Source of the DNA: Akkermansia muciniphila
GTDB taxonomy: Bacteria > Verrucomicrobiota > Verrucomicrobiia > Limisphaerales > SXTU01
Length of the DNA: 9,391 bases
Assembly (NCBI GenBank): GCA_945872195.1
Contig: CAMBZO010000071.1
Coordinates: forward strand, 1 to 9,391
Direction: 5' to 3'
The notes below the pieces were generated by a model, which saw only the letters and a program-made list of their open reading frames with translations, did not search any database and had not been told where the DNA came from. This document shows, piece after piece, positions 1-7,015 of the stretch. Numbering within the stretch: position 1 is the stretch's first letter; the number at the start of each line of letters is the position of its first letter. A program made the position numbers and the translations under genes.

Positions 1-78
1 CGTTGCCATAATGTGCTGGGAACCATGCCAGCCGAAGGCCTCAGGATGCGAGCCGGAATTCCACTTTCCGTCCGGCGT
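1..78. other. Left edge, no gene assigned
   Basis: No complete gene can be supported here. On the minus strand the frame that ends with the TGA at 79-81 continues open, after that stop, to the window edge. It reads as a plausible peptide (TPDGKWNSG, later HPEAFGWHG) and contains an ATG at 9-7. This could be the start of a gene beyond the edge, the rest of a gene interrupted by the TGA, or chance. No ribosome binding site precedes the ATG. Confidence 0.3.
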
Positions 79-276
79 TCACCACGGGGTGAAACGCAGG
101 CCGAAGAGGGTCAGGACGCTGAGGGCAAGGAGGGCGACGGCGGGGACGAGCAGCGTCTTCGCGAGGCCGGGCAAGCCCTGCAAGAGCAGGTAGCCGCCGG
201 TCATCAGCGCAATCATCACGCGCTCGACGACGATATCCTGGCCGACAAGGATCTTGGCGAGGCGCTCACGGACACC
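79..276 (-). pseudogene. Truncated MoxR-family AAA+ ATPase fragment joined to a hydrophobic tail
   Basis: Codons from about 276 to 145 encode the start of a MoxR-type AAA+ ATPase core: VRERLAKILVGQ, then VVERVMIALMTGGYLLLQG and the Walker A segment GLPGLAKT. Intact MoxR proteins are usually over 300 residues and continue with Walker B, sensor and lid regions; all are absent. Right after KTLLV the frame changes character into a hydrophobic stretch (PAVALLALSVLTLFGLRF) that ends PW and a TGA at 79-81. This tail looks like a membrane segment and nothing like the expected MoxR continuation. Upstream there is no plausible in-frame start close to the homology; the open frame runs up to an ATG at 372 through Cys/Ser/Gly/Arg-rich sequence that looks non-coding. 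MoxR proteins act as chaperone-like ATPases with vWA and DUF58 partner proteins. Here the piece has a P-loop but cannot be functional. Reading: a deletion or rearrangement remnant, or an assembly join. The MoxR match is fairly sure; the origin of the tail is unknown. Confidence 0.6.
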
Positions 277-478
277 CGTGCGCCGCACCCGTCGGCCCGA
301 ACGCCAGCCGCCCGACTGCCCGAATGCGCCGGACGTGCAGCCACTCGGCCAGCAGCGTGAGCAGCAGGACAATGGTTGCAGCGAGGAGCGGAATCATTCG
401 GAGAAGCGGCGCAAGATCCGCCGCCTTAAGCTCGGCCTCCGCGAGCCGAAAACCCCCGCGAGCCGGCGGCGGAGTCTT
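266..478 (-). pseudogene. Membrane-protein fragment next to the moxR remnant
   Basis: A minus-strand frame is open from 478 to the TGA at 268-266. From about 445 it reads like protein: LAEAELKAADLAPLLR, then a strong membrane segment IPLLAATIVLLLTLLAEWL, then a basic stretch HVRRIRAVGRLAFGP, and the stop soon after. An ATG at 397-395 could start a 43-residue product, but the protein-like residues before it suggest the fragment is internal to a longer protein. A helix ending in AEWL followed by Arg residues is a pattern I associate with membrane-bound vWA-type or related proteins encoded beside moxR in this phylum; that is a recollection, not a measured match. Its last codons overlap, in another frame, the beginning of the MoxR-like piece. 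It may be the remains of a neighbour in a former moxR cluster. No function is assigned. Confidence 0.35.
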
Positions 479-602
479 TCAGAAAGCGAGAGCCAAGTGG
501 CACACAGCGCGACATCATTGGGGATGTGAATCGGTTCGTTTAGGTCACACCTGACGGAAAGCACCCTCGAAGATTCAGTCCCGACCACGAGGACCAGTTC
601 GC

Positions 603-1010
603 CTACTCCATCGAGACTGACCGCCGCGCGGCTTTTTTCCCCGCGTGATGGGATTTGTCCGCCAGCATCCGGCGTTTGGCCCCTTTGGACGGCTTGCGAT
701 TCTGGCGGCGAATTTTCTCCAACTCCGCGCGCGCGGCCGTGCGCTGGCCTTGCTGCAAGGCGGCGATCTTGGCGAGGAGCACGCGGCGCGCGATCTGCCG
801 GTTGAGCCCCTGTTGCCGGGACTCCTGACACTTGACCTGCAGGCCCGTCGGCCGGTGGACGAGCATCACGCAAGTGGAGGTCTTGTTGACGTTCTGCCCG
901 CCGTGCCCGCCGGAGCGAACGAAGGATTCCTCGAGGTCGCACTCGCGCACACCCAGCGCGGCCATGCGCTGGGCGAACTCGGTTTCCGCGGTGAGAGGAG
1001 ATGCGCTCAT
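603..1010 (-). CDS. ArfB-like peptide chain release factor family protein (GGQ domain)
   Basis: A 135-residue protein made of the catalytic domain of class I release factors without the codon-recognition domains. The signature SGGHGGQNVNKTST has the GGQ at residues 37-39, the loop that promotes hydrolysis of peptidyl-tRNA in the ribosomal peptidyl transferase centre. It is followed by the typical HRPTGLQVKCQ strand region and a helix with QQGLNRQIA. The C-terminus is strongly basic (RRQNRKPSKGAKRR and further Lys/Arg), like the tail that ArfB places in the empty mRNA channel of stalled ribosomes. The length is close to ArfB (about 140). I chose the ATG at 1010 because homology begins a few residues later; in-frame ATGs at 1034 and 1082 would add sequence without family character. 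No clear Shine-Dalgarno is seen. The likely role is rescue of non-stop ribosomes in the cytoplasm, but PrfH-like or other specialised GGQ proteins cannot be excluded. It lies 90 bp downstream of the glycosyltransferase on the same strand, so co-transcription is possible. Confidence 0.9.
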   Translation of the reverse strand: MSASPLTAETEFAQRMAALGVRECDLEESFVRSGGHGGQNVNKTSTCVMLVHRPTGLQVKCQESRQQGLNRQIARRVLLAKIAALQQGQRTAARAELEKIRRQNRKPSKGAKRRMLADKSHHAGKKAARRSVSME

Positions 1011-1100
1011 GAACGTGATCGTAGCAGGCGGCATGTGGCTCAGGCAAACGTCGAGGAAACCACCCGGAGCCGTCCCGGCCAAGCGGTGTGCTGCCCGGGC

Positions 1101-1829
1101 TTACCGCCGCCCGTCATACCAGATGGGGCAGGCGTCACGGCGGTTCAGCGCACGGCCCAGGCTGAAGGCGGTCTTCAGCATGAAGCGGACGTGCTCCCAC
1201 GGCGTGTAGAGGTGCGCCTTCCGGCCGGACGTGAGCAAGGGGTGGCGCGTGAGGATGCGCATGGGCTTGAGCTTTCGCTGACGAGCGAGGCGATTGAGCC
1301 GCTGGCTCAGGTCAATTTCCTCCGCGGCGTAGAGCTCTTGGTTAAAGCCACCGACGGTGCGGAACGCGGTCGCCTCGACGAAGATGAACGAGCCCGCAGC
1401 CCAGTGCGCGCAGCGGCTGATAGTTGTCCAGCCACACACGAAGAGCAGTGTCCACCACGGCGCATGGTCGAGCCGGAGGGTGCAACCGCCGGCCAAGTGC
1501 CGGCCGTCGCGGATGACCTCTGCCACGTCGGCGAGCAGGTCGCGGTTCACGTGCGAGTCCGCGTCCACGAAGATGAGCCAGTCGCCGGTGGCTGCCGCCG
1601 CGCCGGAGTTGCGGGCGCGGGCGATTTGGTTCACCGGTTCGAAGACCACCTTCGCGCCAGCGGCCCGCGCGAGTTCTCCGGTGCGGTCGGTGGAGTTATT
1701 GTCGCAGACGATGACTTCGCTTTCCCAGCCGAGGGAGGTGAACGCTTCCCGCGCTGAGTGGGCCGCCTGCAAGGTCGCGCCGATGAGCTTCTCCTCATTG
1801 TAGGCTGGCAGGACGATAGAGATGCGCAC
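1101..1829 (-). CDS. Family 2 glycosyltransferase (GT-A fold)
   Basis: A 242-residue protein with the classic GT2 opening ISIVLPAYNEE (residues 3-13), the nucleotide-binding segment VIVCDNNSTDRT (39-50) and the metal-binding DxD motif in FVDAD (D89 and D91). Other family features are ARARNSGAAAATGDWL before the DxD and FVEATAFRTVGGFNQELYAAEEIDL (150-174), where the acidic cluster probably holds the catalytic base. Such enzymes transfer a sugar from a nucleotide-sugar to a lipid, glycan or other acceptor; the substrate cannot be read from the sequence. The stretch WWTLLFVCGW around 125-134 is hydrophobic, and the C-terminus has a possible membrane-associating amphipathic region (VRFMLKTAFSL), so it may work at the inner face of the membrane. 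The start is GTG at 1829-1827, immediately before the conserved strand, leaving no room for a later start. No good Shine-Dalgarno is visible. The gene is divergent from the AsmA-like gene, and the release-factor-like gene follows it. Confidence 0.93.
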   Translation of the reverse strand: MRISIVLPAYNEEKLIGATLQAAHSAREAFTSLGWESEVIVCDNNSTDRTGELARAAGAKVVFEPVNQIARARNSGAAAATGDWLIFVDADSHVNRDLLADVAEVIRDGRHLAGGCTLRLDHAPWWTLLFVCGWTTISRCAHWAAGSFIFVEATAFRTVGGFNQELYAAEEIDLSQRLNRLARQRKLKPMRILTRHPLLTSGRKAHLYTPWEHVRFMLKTAFSLGRALNRRDACPIWYDGRR

Positions 1830-1935
1830 GGGCGGAGCTTACTTGGCCGAGGCGCACGAGGCCATCTTTGAACTTTCCCCCACGCTGTTGCGGCGTATGT
1901 TCCCCTACGCGGCTGAACCCGCTGCTCCCAATTTC
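1830..1935. promoter_or_regulatory. Divergent intergenic region between the glycosyltransferase and AsmA-like genes
   Basis: These 106 bp separate two divergent start codons and should hold promoters for both. I see no convincing -35/-10 pair: a TTGAAC (1868) and a TATGTT (1896) exist but are 22 bp apart, too far for a standard sigma-70 promoter. The assignment rests on gene orientation only. If the AsmA-like gene starts at the alternative ATG at 1897, the region shrinks to 67 bp. Confidence 0.35.
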
Positions 1936-4900
1936 ATGTCTGACAACAACTCCGCTCCGGTAACGCCGAAGAAGTCCGGCCTGCTCAAGAAGCTCGGCCT
2001 CGCCGCTGCCGCGCTCTTCGTCCTGCTGGTCATCGGCTACTTCGTCGTGACCAGTGCGATGTTTCAGAAGGGCGTCGTGCTGCCGCGCGTCGCGAAGGCC
2101 ATTGGCGCAGACCTCACGGTCGAGGACACGAGCATCAGCCCGTTCTCCGGCGTCACGTTGGTCGGCGTGAAGCTCCAGGTGCCCGGCGGCGAACCCCTCT
2201 TCACGGCGAAGGAAATTCGCGCGCGCTACAGCCTCATGGATATCATCGGCGGCACCATCACCGTCGAGGAAGCCGCCGTCAGCGGCGCGGTCATCAACGT
2301 CGTGCAGCACCCCGATGGCACGTTCAACTTCACGCCCATCCTCAAGGCCACCGCGTCGAAGGAACCCGCGTCCGCCAAGCCCGCCGTTACTTCGACCTCC
2401 GCGCCGCCCAAGCTCAACCTCAAGTCCATCAGCGTGAAGGACTCCACCATCCGCTTCGCCAAGTCCGAGAAGTCCGGCGCGAAGCTGCTCGCCGAACTCA
2501 CGGGCGTGAACGTCACCGCGTCGAACATCCAGAACGGCCAGACCGGCAAGCTCACGCTCGGCACCGACGTGAAGTTCGAGCAGACCGCTGGCGGCACGAA
2601 CACCGTGGACGCGCTCGTGGCCAAGCTGGCTTCCTCCTTCGACTTCGCACTGAAGCCCGAGCTTTTGCCGCAGGGTCTCAAGGGCAATCTCCGCCTCGAC
2701 CTCGCGCAGGCGCGCGGCGGCTTCGCGGACGCCAACGGCCTCGCCACCGTGCTCGACCTCGACCTCACGATGACCGAAATCAAACAGCTCGCGCTCCGGG
2801 TCGCGCGCGGCCAGCAGCAGCTCGCGACGGTCTCGGTCAGCGGGCCGTTCGACGCGCAGAAGATGGAGGGCAAGGTCCGGCTCGACGTCGCCGGCCTCGA
2901 CAAGAACGTGCTGAACATCGTCGGCGCGAAGCTCGGCCTCGACTTCGGCAACACCAGCATTTCCCTCGCGAACGAAATCACGCTCGCCAAGGCCGGCAAG
3001 TCCATCGCCGCCACCGGTCAGTTCGCGGCGAACAACTTTGGCGTCACGCAGCAGGGTCAGACCACGCCGCCGCTGGACTTGAAGCTCGCCTATCAGGTCG
3101 CCGTGGACCTGACCGCGCAGGCCGCGACCGTCGGCACCTTCAACTTCACCGGCACGCGCCAGCAGCAGCCGCTCCTCGCCGCGACCCTCTCCAAGCCGCT
3201 CGCCGTCTCGTGGAGCACGAACGCCGCGAGCAACGTCGGCGACTCCGAGTTCGCGCTGAACGTGACGGGGCTGAACCTCGCGGACTGGCGGCCGTTTCTC
3301 GGCAAGGTCGCGCCAGACGGTCGCGTGGACGTGGCGCTGCAAGTCGCCGCGCAGAACATGGGCAAGCAGCTCGGCGTGAACCTCACGGCCAACATCGCCG
3401 GCCTCACCGCCCTCGCGGGCACGAACCAGTTCAGCCAGCTCGGCGCGAGCGTCTCGCTCAAGGCGACTGTGGATGACTTCAAGCAGGTGAAGCTCGAACT
3501 CCTCGACGCGAAGGTCACGCAGCGGGGCCAACCGCTCGCGAACGCCGCCGCCGCTGGCGTCATGGATGTGGGCACGATGAACGCCAACCTCGGCGTCTCC
3601 CTCGCCGCCTCGCTCACGCGCGCCGCGATGCTCGCGCCCCTGCCGCCCGGCGTGAAGGTCGCGGGTGGGCAAGTCAGCTTCGCGGGTCGCCTCGCGCAGC
3701 AGCTGGCCATCGCGAACAAGCAGACCAACACGACGCAGACGCTCGCCGGCAAGCTGAACCTCACGGACTTCACCGGCGGCTTCGAGAAGTATGCCTTCGA
3801 CCGGCTCTCGACCGCCGTGGACGTGGATGCGGACTTCGTCAACGGCGCGCAGGCTGTTGTGCGCAAGCTGGCCGTCGCGCTGTCGCTCGCAGGCCAATCG
3901 GCGGGCACGGTGGAAGTTGCGGCGAACTACGACTTGAAGAAGTCCGCCGGCACCGCCTCGGTGAAGGTGGCGAACCTCAACGAGCAACTCCTCCGCCCCG
4001 TGCTCGCCCCGTCGCTCGGCGACATGAAGCTGCTCTCCGGCAACATCAGCCTCACGCTCGACGCCAACTACAACCCCGCCGCCGACACGCTCGTGAAGGC
4101 CGACGTGCAGGTCGCGCGCCTCCACATTTCCGACCCGAAGGGCACCGTCCCGAATGTCCCGTTCGACCTACGCATCGTGACGGACGCGGTCCTCCGCCAG
4201 CCCGCGACCAACCAGATGCTCATCACGCTCAACCGCCTAGCGGGTGGTGTGAACGCGAACGGCAAGCCCGGCGGCAGCTTCGAAATTGCGGGCAACTTTG
4301 ACACGAAAGCGCTCGCCGGAGCCGCGACGGTGAAGCTCGTGGACTTCAATGAAGCACTGCTTGGCCCCGTGCTCGCCAGCGCGCTTGGCGACAAGAAGCT
4401 TGTCTCCGTCACCCTTAACGCGAATGCGAACGCGAAGTTCGCCGCGAAGGGCGAGACCGCCGTGACCGCCGATCTCTCCGTCGCGCGCTTTCTGATGGCC
4501 GACCCGCAGAACACGCTGCCCACCGTGCCGATGGACCTGCGCGTGGCGGTGGACGGCTCCTTCGCGCAGCCCGCGACGAACCAGACGCAAATCACTGTGC
4601 GCAAGCTGACGGGCAACCTCGCGCAGGGCGCGGCCAGCGGCGGCAACTTCGACGTGACGGGCAACTTCGACACGAAGAAGGGCGGGCAGTTCACGCTCAA
4701 GCTCGCGGACCTGAACCAGAACGCGCTGAAGCCCTTCATCGGCGGGGCGCTGGGCGACAAGCAGCTCCAGACCGTCTCCATCAACGCCAATGCCAGCGGC
4801 CGTTTCGACCTCGCCGGCGACTCCGCCGTGAAGGCTGACTTCACCGTGGACAAGCTCGTCGTGCGCGCCCCGAAGGGCGGCTTACCCGAGACGCCGCTGT

Positions 4901-6201
4901 CGATTCAAGTCGTGCTCGACGGCGGCATGAGCAAGCAGGTCGTGGACGTGCGGCAGCTCATGCTTGCGCTCTCGCCGACGCCGCGCGGCAAGAACCAGCT
5001 CGTGGTCACGGGCCGCGCCGACCTCTCGAACACGAACGCTTACCAAGCGAACCTCAAAGTCGCCGCCGAGTCGCTGGACTTGACGCCCTTCTACGACCTG
5101 TTCGACAACGCGCAGAAGCAGGCCGAGGCCGCGAAGCCAGCGCCGCAGCCGGCCTCGAACGTCGAGCCGGATGCGATCAAGTGGCCCGTGCGGCAAAGCT
5201 CGCTCGATGTGAACATCGGGAAGTTCTTCCTGCGCGACGTCGCGATCTCGAACTTCGTGGTCGCCGCCAAAGTGGACAACCACCGCGTGACCGTGAAGCC
5301 GCTCTCGCTCGTGATGAATGGCGCGGGCGTCACGGCCACCGTGGACGCGAACCTCGGCGTGCCGGGCTACACCTACGACCTCGCGCTGAACACCGACCGC
5401 ATCCAGTTGGAGCCGCTCCTCACGACCTTCGCGGCGACGATTCCGCAGGGCAGCATCAAGGGCGAGGCGCTGGCGCAGATTGCCATTCGCGGTGCGGGTG
5501 TGACGGGTGAGAGCTTGCAGCGGAACTTGCAGGGCAACGTGAACTTCAGCGTGACGAACGGGGTGATTCAACTCAGCCAGTTCAGTGGCGAACCGAAGAC
5601 GGCATTGGGCAAGCTCGCCAAGTCAGTGACCTCGGGCGTGCTGGCGTTCATCGGGCCGGCGGTGGGCATCCCCGACATCATGCGGCCGCCGGTGGATTAC
5701 GTGGTGGTGGATACGACCATTGCCAACGGCACGGTCACCCTCGCCAAGGTCGTCGCGCACAGCCCGGTGGTGATGGTGGACGCGCGCGGCACGATTCAGC
5801 TCGCGTCCATCACGACCAACTCGGTGATGAACATCCCGATCGAAGTCTGGCTGCCGAACGACTACGCGAGGAAGTTCACCGGCGCGCAGTTCCCGGCTGG
5901 CTCGGCCTACGGACGGCTCCCGCACTTCGTGGACGTGCGTGGGACGATTGGCACGCCGGACGTGAAAGTGGACAAGGCGAAGCTCATCGGCAGCGCGGTC
6001 ATCGGCAATGTCGGCGCGCTGGGCGACCTCATCGGCGGCAAGGCGGGTGAAACGGTGAAAGGGGCCGGCAGCTTGATAAATAACCTCTTCGGTGGCGGCC
6101 AGCCCGCCGCTCCGGCTGGGACGAGCACCAACGCTCCAGCCGCCAAGCCCGCCAACCCGCTGAACAACCTGCTCAACAACCCGTTCTTCAAGAAGAAGTG
6201 A
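1936..6201 (+). CDS. Large AsmA-like membrane-anchored envelope protein
   Basis: A 1421-residue protein. A short Lys/Pro-containing head (residues 1-19, with KKSGLLKK) precedes one membrane helix (about 20-39, LGLAAAALFVLLVIGYFVV); the rest should lie in the periplasm. The next part reads like AsmA-family N-termini: VLPRVAKAIGADLTVEDTSI, then LVGVKL, FTAKEIRARYSLMDII and VSGAVINVVQHPDGTFNF. The body alternates short beta-strand patterns with Asp/Asn/Gly turns throughout, with diverged repeats of about 122 residues. A family-like C-terminal region starts near residue 1190 (SLQRNLQGNVNFSVTNGVI) and ends around IPIEVWLPNDY. The last 40 residues are Ala/Pro/Asn-rich and end in FFKKK. AsmA, YhdP and TamB relatives form long beta-groove rods, and several help move phospholipids between the membranes; a similar role here is inference. 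The start at ATG 1936 is preferred because MSDNN followed by a basic segment and a helix is a normal anchor. ATGs at 1897 and 1822 are in frame, but their residues look non-native. No Shine-Dalgarno is evident. The gene stands alone on its strand, divergent from the glycosyltransferase. Confidence 0.82.
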   Translation: MSDNNSAPVTPKKSGLLKKLGLAAAALFVLLVIGYFVVTSAMFQKGVVLPRVAKAIGADLTVEDTSISPFSGVTLVGVKLQVPGGEPLFTAKEIRARYSLMDIIGGTITVEEAAVSGAVINVVQHPDGTFNFTPILKATASKEPASAKPAVTSTSAPPKLNLKSISVKDSTIRFAKSEKSGAKLLAELTGVNVTASNIQNGQTGKLTLGTDVKFEQTAGGTNTVDALVAKLASSFDFALKPELLPQGLKGNLRLDLAQARGGFADANGLATVLDLDLTMTEIKQLALRVARGQQQLATVSVSGPFDAQKMEGKVRLDVAGLDKNVLNIVGAKLGLDFGNTSISLANEITLAKAGKSIAATGQFAANNFGVTQQGQTTPPLDLKLAYQVAVDLTAQAATVGTFNFTGTRQQQPLLAATLSKPLAVSWSTNAASNVGDSEFALNVTGLNLADWRPFLGKVAPDGRVDVALQVAAQNMGKQLGVNLTANIAGLTALAGTNQFSQLGASVSLKATVDDFKQVKLELLDAKVTQRGQPLANAAAAGVMDVGTMNANLGVSLAASLTRAAMLAPLPPGVKVAGGQVSFAGRLAQQLAIANKQTNTTQTLAGKLNLTDFTGGFEKYAFDRLSTAVDVDADFVNGAQAVVRKLAVALSLAGQSAGTVEVAANYDLKKSAGTASVKVANLNEQLLRPVLAPSLGDMKLLSGNISLTLDANYNPAADTLVKADVQVARLHISDPKGTVPNVPFDLRIVTDAVLRQPATNQMLITLNRLAGGVNANGKPGGSFEIAGNFDTKALAGAATVKLVDFNEALLGPVLASALGDKKLVSVTLNANANAKFAAKGETAVTADLSVARFLMADPQNTLPTVPMDLRVAVDGSFAQPATNQTQITVRKLTGNLAQGAASGGNFDVTGNFDTKKGGQFTLKLADLNQNALKPFIGGALGDKQLQTVSINANASGRFDLAGDSAVKADFTVDKLVVRAPKGGLPETPLSIQVVLDGGMSKQVVDVRQLMLALSPTPRGKNQLVVTGRADLSNTNAYQANLKVAAESLDLTPFYDLFDNAQKQAEAAKPAPQPASNVEPDAIKWPVRQSSLDVNIGKFFLRDVAISNFVVAAKVDNHRVTVKPLSLVMNGAGVTATVDANLGVPGYTYDLALNTDRIQLEPLLTTFAATIPQGSIKGEALAQIAIRGAGVTGESLQRNLQGNVNFSVTNGVIQLSQFSGEPKTALGKLAKSVTSGVLAFIGPAVGIPDIMRPPVDYVVVDTTIANGTVTLAKVVAHSPVVMVDARGTIQLASITTNSVMNIPIEVWLPNDYARKFTGAQFPAGSAYGRLPHFVDVRGTIGTPDVKVDKAKLIGSAVIGNVGALGDLIGGKAGETVKGAGSLINNLFGGGQPAAPAGTSTNAPAAKPANPLNNLLNNPFFKKK
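3961..5052 (+). repeat. Three tandem ~122-residue repeats inside the AsmA-like protein
   Basis: Three units can be aligned by eye, starting at 3961, 4330 and 4696 (residues 676, 799 and 921), so the periods are 123 and 122 residues; the third ends near residue 1039. Shared landmarks in order: VKVANLN / VKLVDFN / LKLADLN; SLGDMKL / ALGDKKL / ALGDKQL; then LDANYN / NANANAKF / NANASGRF; VARLHISDPKGTVP / VARFLMADPQNTLP / VDKLVVRAPKGGLP; and the closing GNFDTK in units 1 and 2. QPATNQ occurs in units 1 and 2 exactly 369 bp apart at the DNA level. A weaker copy begins near 2881 (residue 316, after GPFDAQK). Units 1 and 2 are the closest pair. This points to growth of the rod by internal duplication. 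Confidence 0.78.
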
Positions 6202-6208
6202 CGGGGCG

Positions 6209-6237
6209 CGTGCCGGTGACTTGCAGTCGCCGGCACG
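6209..6237. terminator. Hairpin between convergent genes, possible bidirectional terminator
   Basis: The arms 6209-6220 (CGTGCCGGTGAC) and 6226-6237 (GTCGCCGGCACG) pair over 12 bp with a single G-T wobble, around a 5-base loop TTGCA. The hairpin sits 7 bp after the stop of the AsmA-like gene and 4 bp after the stop of the DUF1080 gene on the opposite strand. Neither side has a real T-tract, so it is not a textbook intrinsic terminator. It could still end transcription from both sides or protect mRNA 3' ends. Confidence 0.5.
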
Positions 6238-6241
6238 TTCG

Positions 6242-6970
6242 TCAGGGCAGTTCCTTGATGCGGATGTTGCGCCAGCGGACTTCCATGGGGTTGTCCTTGG
6301 CACCGACGCCGTGGACTTGGAGGGCGATGAAGCCGGACGCGGTGTAGCCGTCCTTCAGGTCGGCAGCGGGCACGGCGTTGACCCAGGTCTTGATGGAGTC
6401 ACCTCGGCACTCGACGCGGAATTTGTTCCAGTCGCCCTGCTTGAAGGCCTTGCCCGCCTCGGGACGGTCCTTGAGGTCGTTGAGCCAGCCGCGCCGACCC
6501 TCGTCGTAGATGCCGCCGCTCCACGCGCGCGGGGCGGGGTCAATCTCGACCTGATAGCCGTGGACGCGGCCGGGGGAGACCTTAATAGTTTTTCCCTGCC
6601 ACTCGTATTCCTTCAACTGGTCGTAGTAATGGCTGCGGATTTGGATGCCGGAGTTGAGGTTGGGGTCCACCTTAAACTCCACTTCGAGGATGAAGTTCGT
6701 GTAGTGGCGCTCGGTGCAGAGGAAGGAGTTTGGGGTGTTCGGGACGCACTGGCCGACTAGCTGACCGTCCTCAACGCGATACTTGGCGTGGCCACCGACT
6801 TGGACAAAGCCGGCGAGGTTCTTGCCGTTGAAGAGCGGCAGGAAACCCTCGGCATCCGGCTTGGCGGCAGCGGCGGGTTCGGCTTTTTTCTTGTCCGCCT
6901 TTTCCGCCGCCGTGGCGGGGAGCAAGGCGGCGAGGGAGAAGGCGAGGAGGAGGGAGGTAAGTTTGGTCAT
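6242..6970 (-). CDS. Secreted DUF1080 protein (3-keto-disaccharide hydrolase-like domain)
   Basis: A 242-residue protein. Residues 1-22 form a Sec signal peptide (KLTSLLLAFSLAALLPATAA) with a likely cleavage after ATA or TAA. A Lys/Ala/Pro linker (23-40) leads to one DUF1080 domain filling the rest. Domain landmarks: GFLPLFNGKNLAGF (41-54), LVGQ, TNFILEVEFKVDPNLNSGIQIRS, GYQVEIDPAPRAWSGGIYDE, then GDWNKFRVECRG, IKTWVNAVPAADLKDG and the ending GFIALQVHG with VRWRNIRIKEL. This is a lectin-like beta-sandwich domain; some family members cleave 3-keto-glycosides. Many bacteria of this phylum carry many copies with unknown substrates, so a specific reaction should not be assumed. No lipobox cysteine is present, so the protein is probably periplasmic or exported. 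It lies 45 bp downstream of the lysozyme-fold gene on the same strand, which may form a two-gene operon. No clear Shine-Dalgarno precedes the ATG at 6970. Confidence 0.93.
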   Translation of the reverse strand: MTKLTSLLLAFSLAALLPATAAEKADKKKAEPAAAAKPDAEGFLPLFNGKNLAGFVQVGGHAKYRVEDGQLVGQCVPNTPNSFLCTERHYTNFILEVEFKVDPNLNSGIQIRSHYYDQLKEYEWQGKTIKVSPGRVHGYQVEIDPAPRAWSGGIYDEGRRGWLNDLKDRPEAGKAFKQGDWNKFRVECRGDSIKTWVNAVPAADLKDGYTASGFIALQVHGVGAKDNPMEVRWRNIRIKELP

Positions 6971-7015
6971 GTCAGTGGAACGGGTGGTCGCGGCGGGCGG
7001 GACGGTTGCAGGCGG

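Noticed and set aside
622..637. GCCGCGCGGC followed by six T's on the plus strand, resembling an intrinsic terminator
   Set aside because: It lies inside the coding end of the release-factor-like gene, where the Lys-Lys-Ala-Ala-Arg-Arg codons produce it, and no plus-strand gene ends there.
394..1047. A 217-residue minus-strand frame overlapping the release-factor-like gene
   Set aside because: Its translation is Arg/Ala/Pro-rich with no family motif, while the overlapping frame contains the GGQ signature.
645..1757. A 370-residue plus-strand open frame
   Set aside because: It lies opposite the release-factor-like and glycosyltransferase genes, both of which carry clear family motifs, and its own translation shows none.
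1868..1901. TTGAAC and TATGTT as a promoter for the AsmA-like gene
   Set aside because: The 22-bp spacer is too long for sigma-70, and the second element overlaps a possible alternative start codon.
1795..4125. A 776-residue open frame antisense to the AsmA-like gene
   Set aside because: It is extremely rich in Arg, Glu, Gly, Val and His with no domain pattern, as expected for the opposite strand of a GC-biased gene. The plus-strand frame has a signal anchor, repeats and family motifs.
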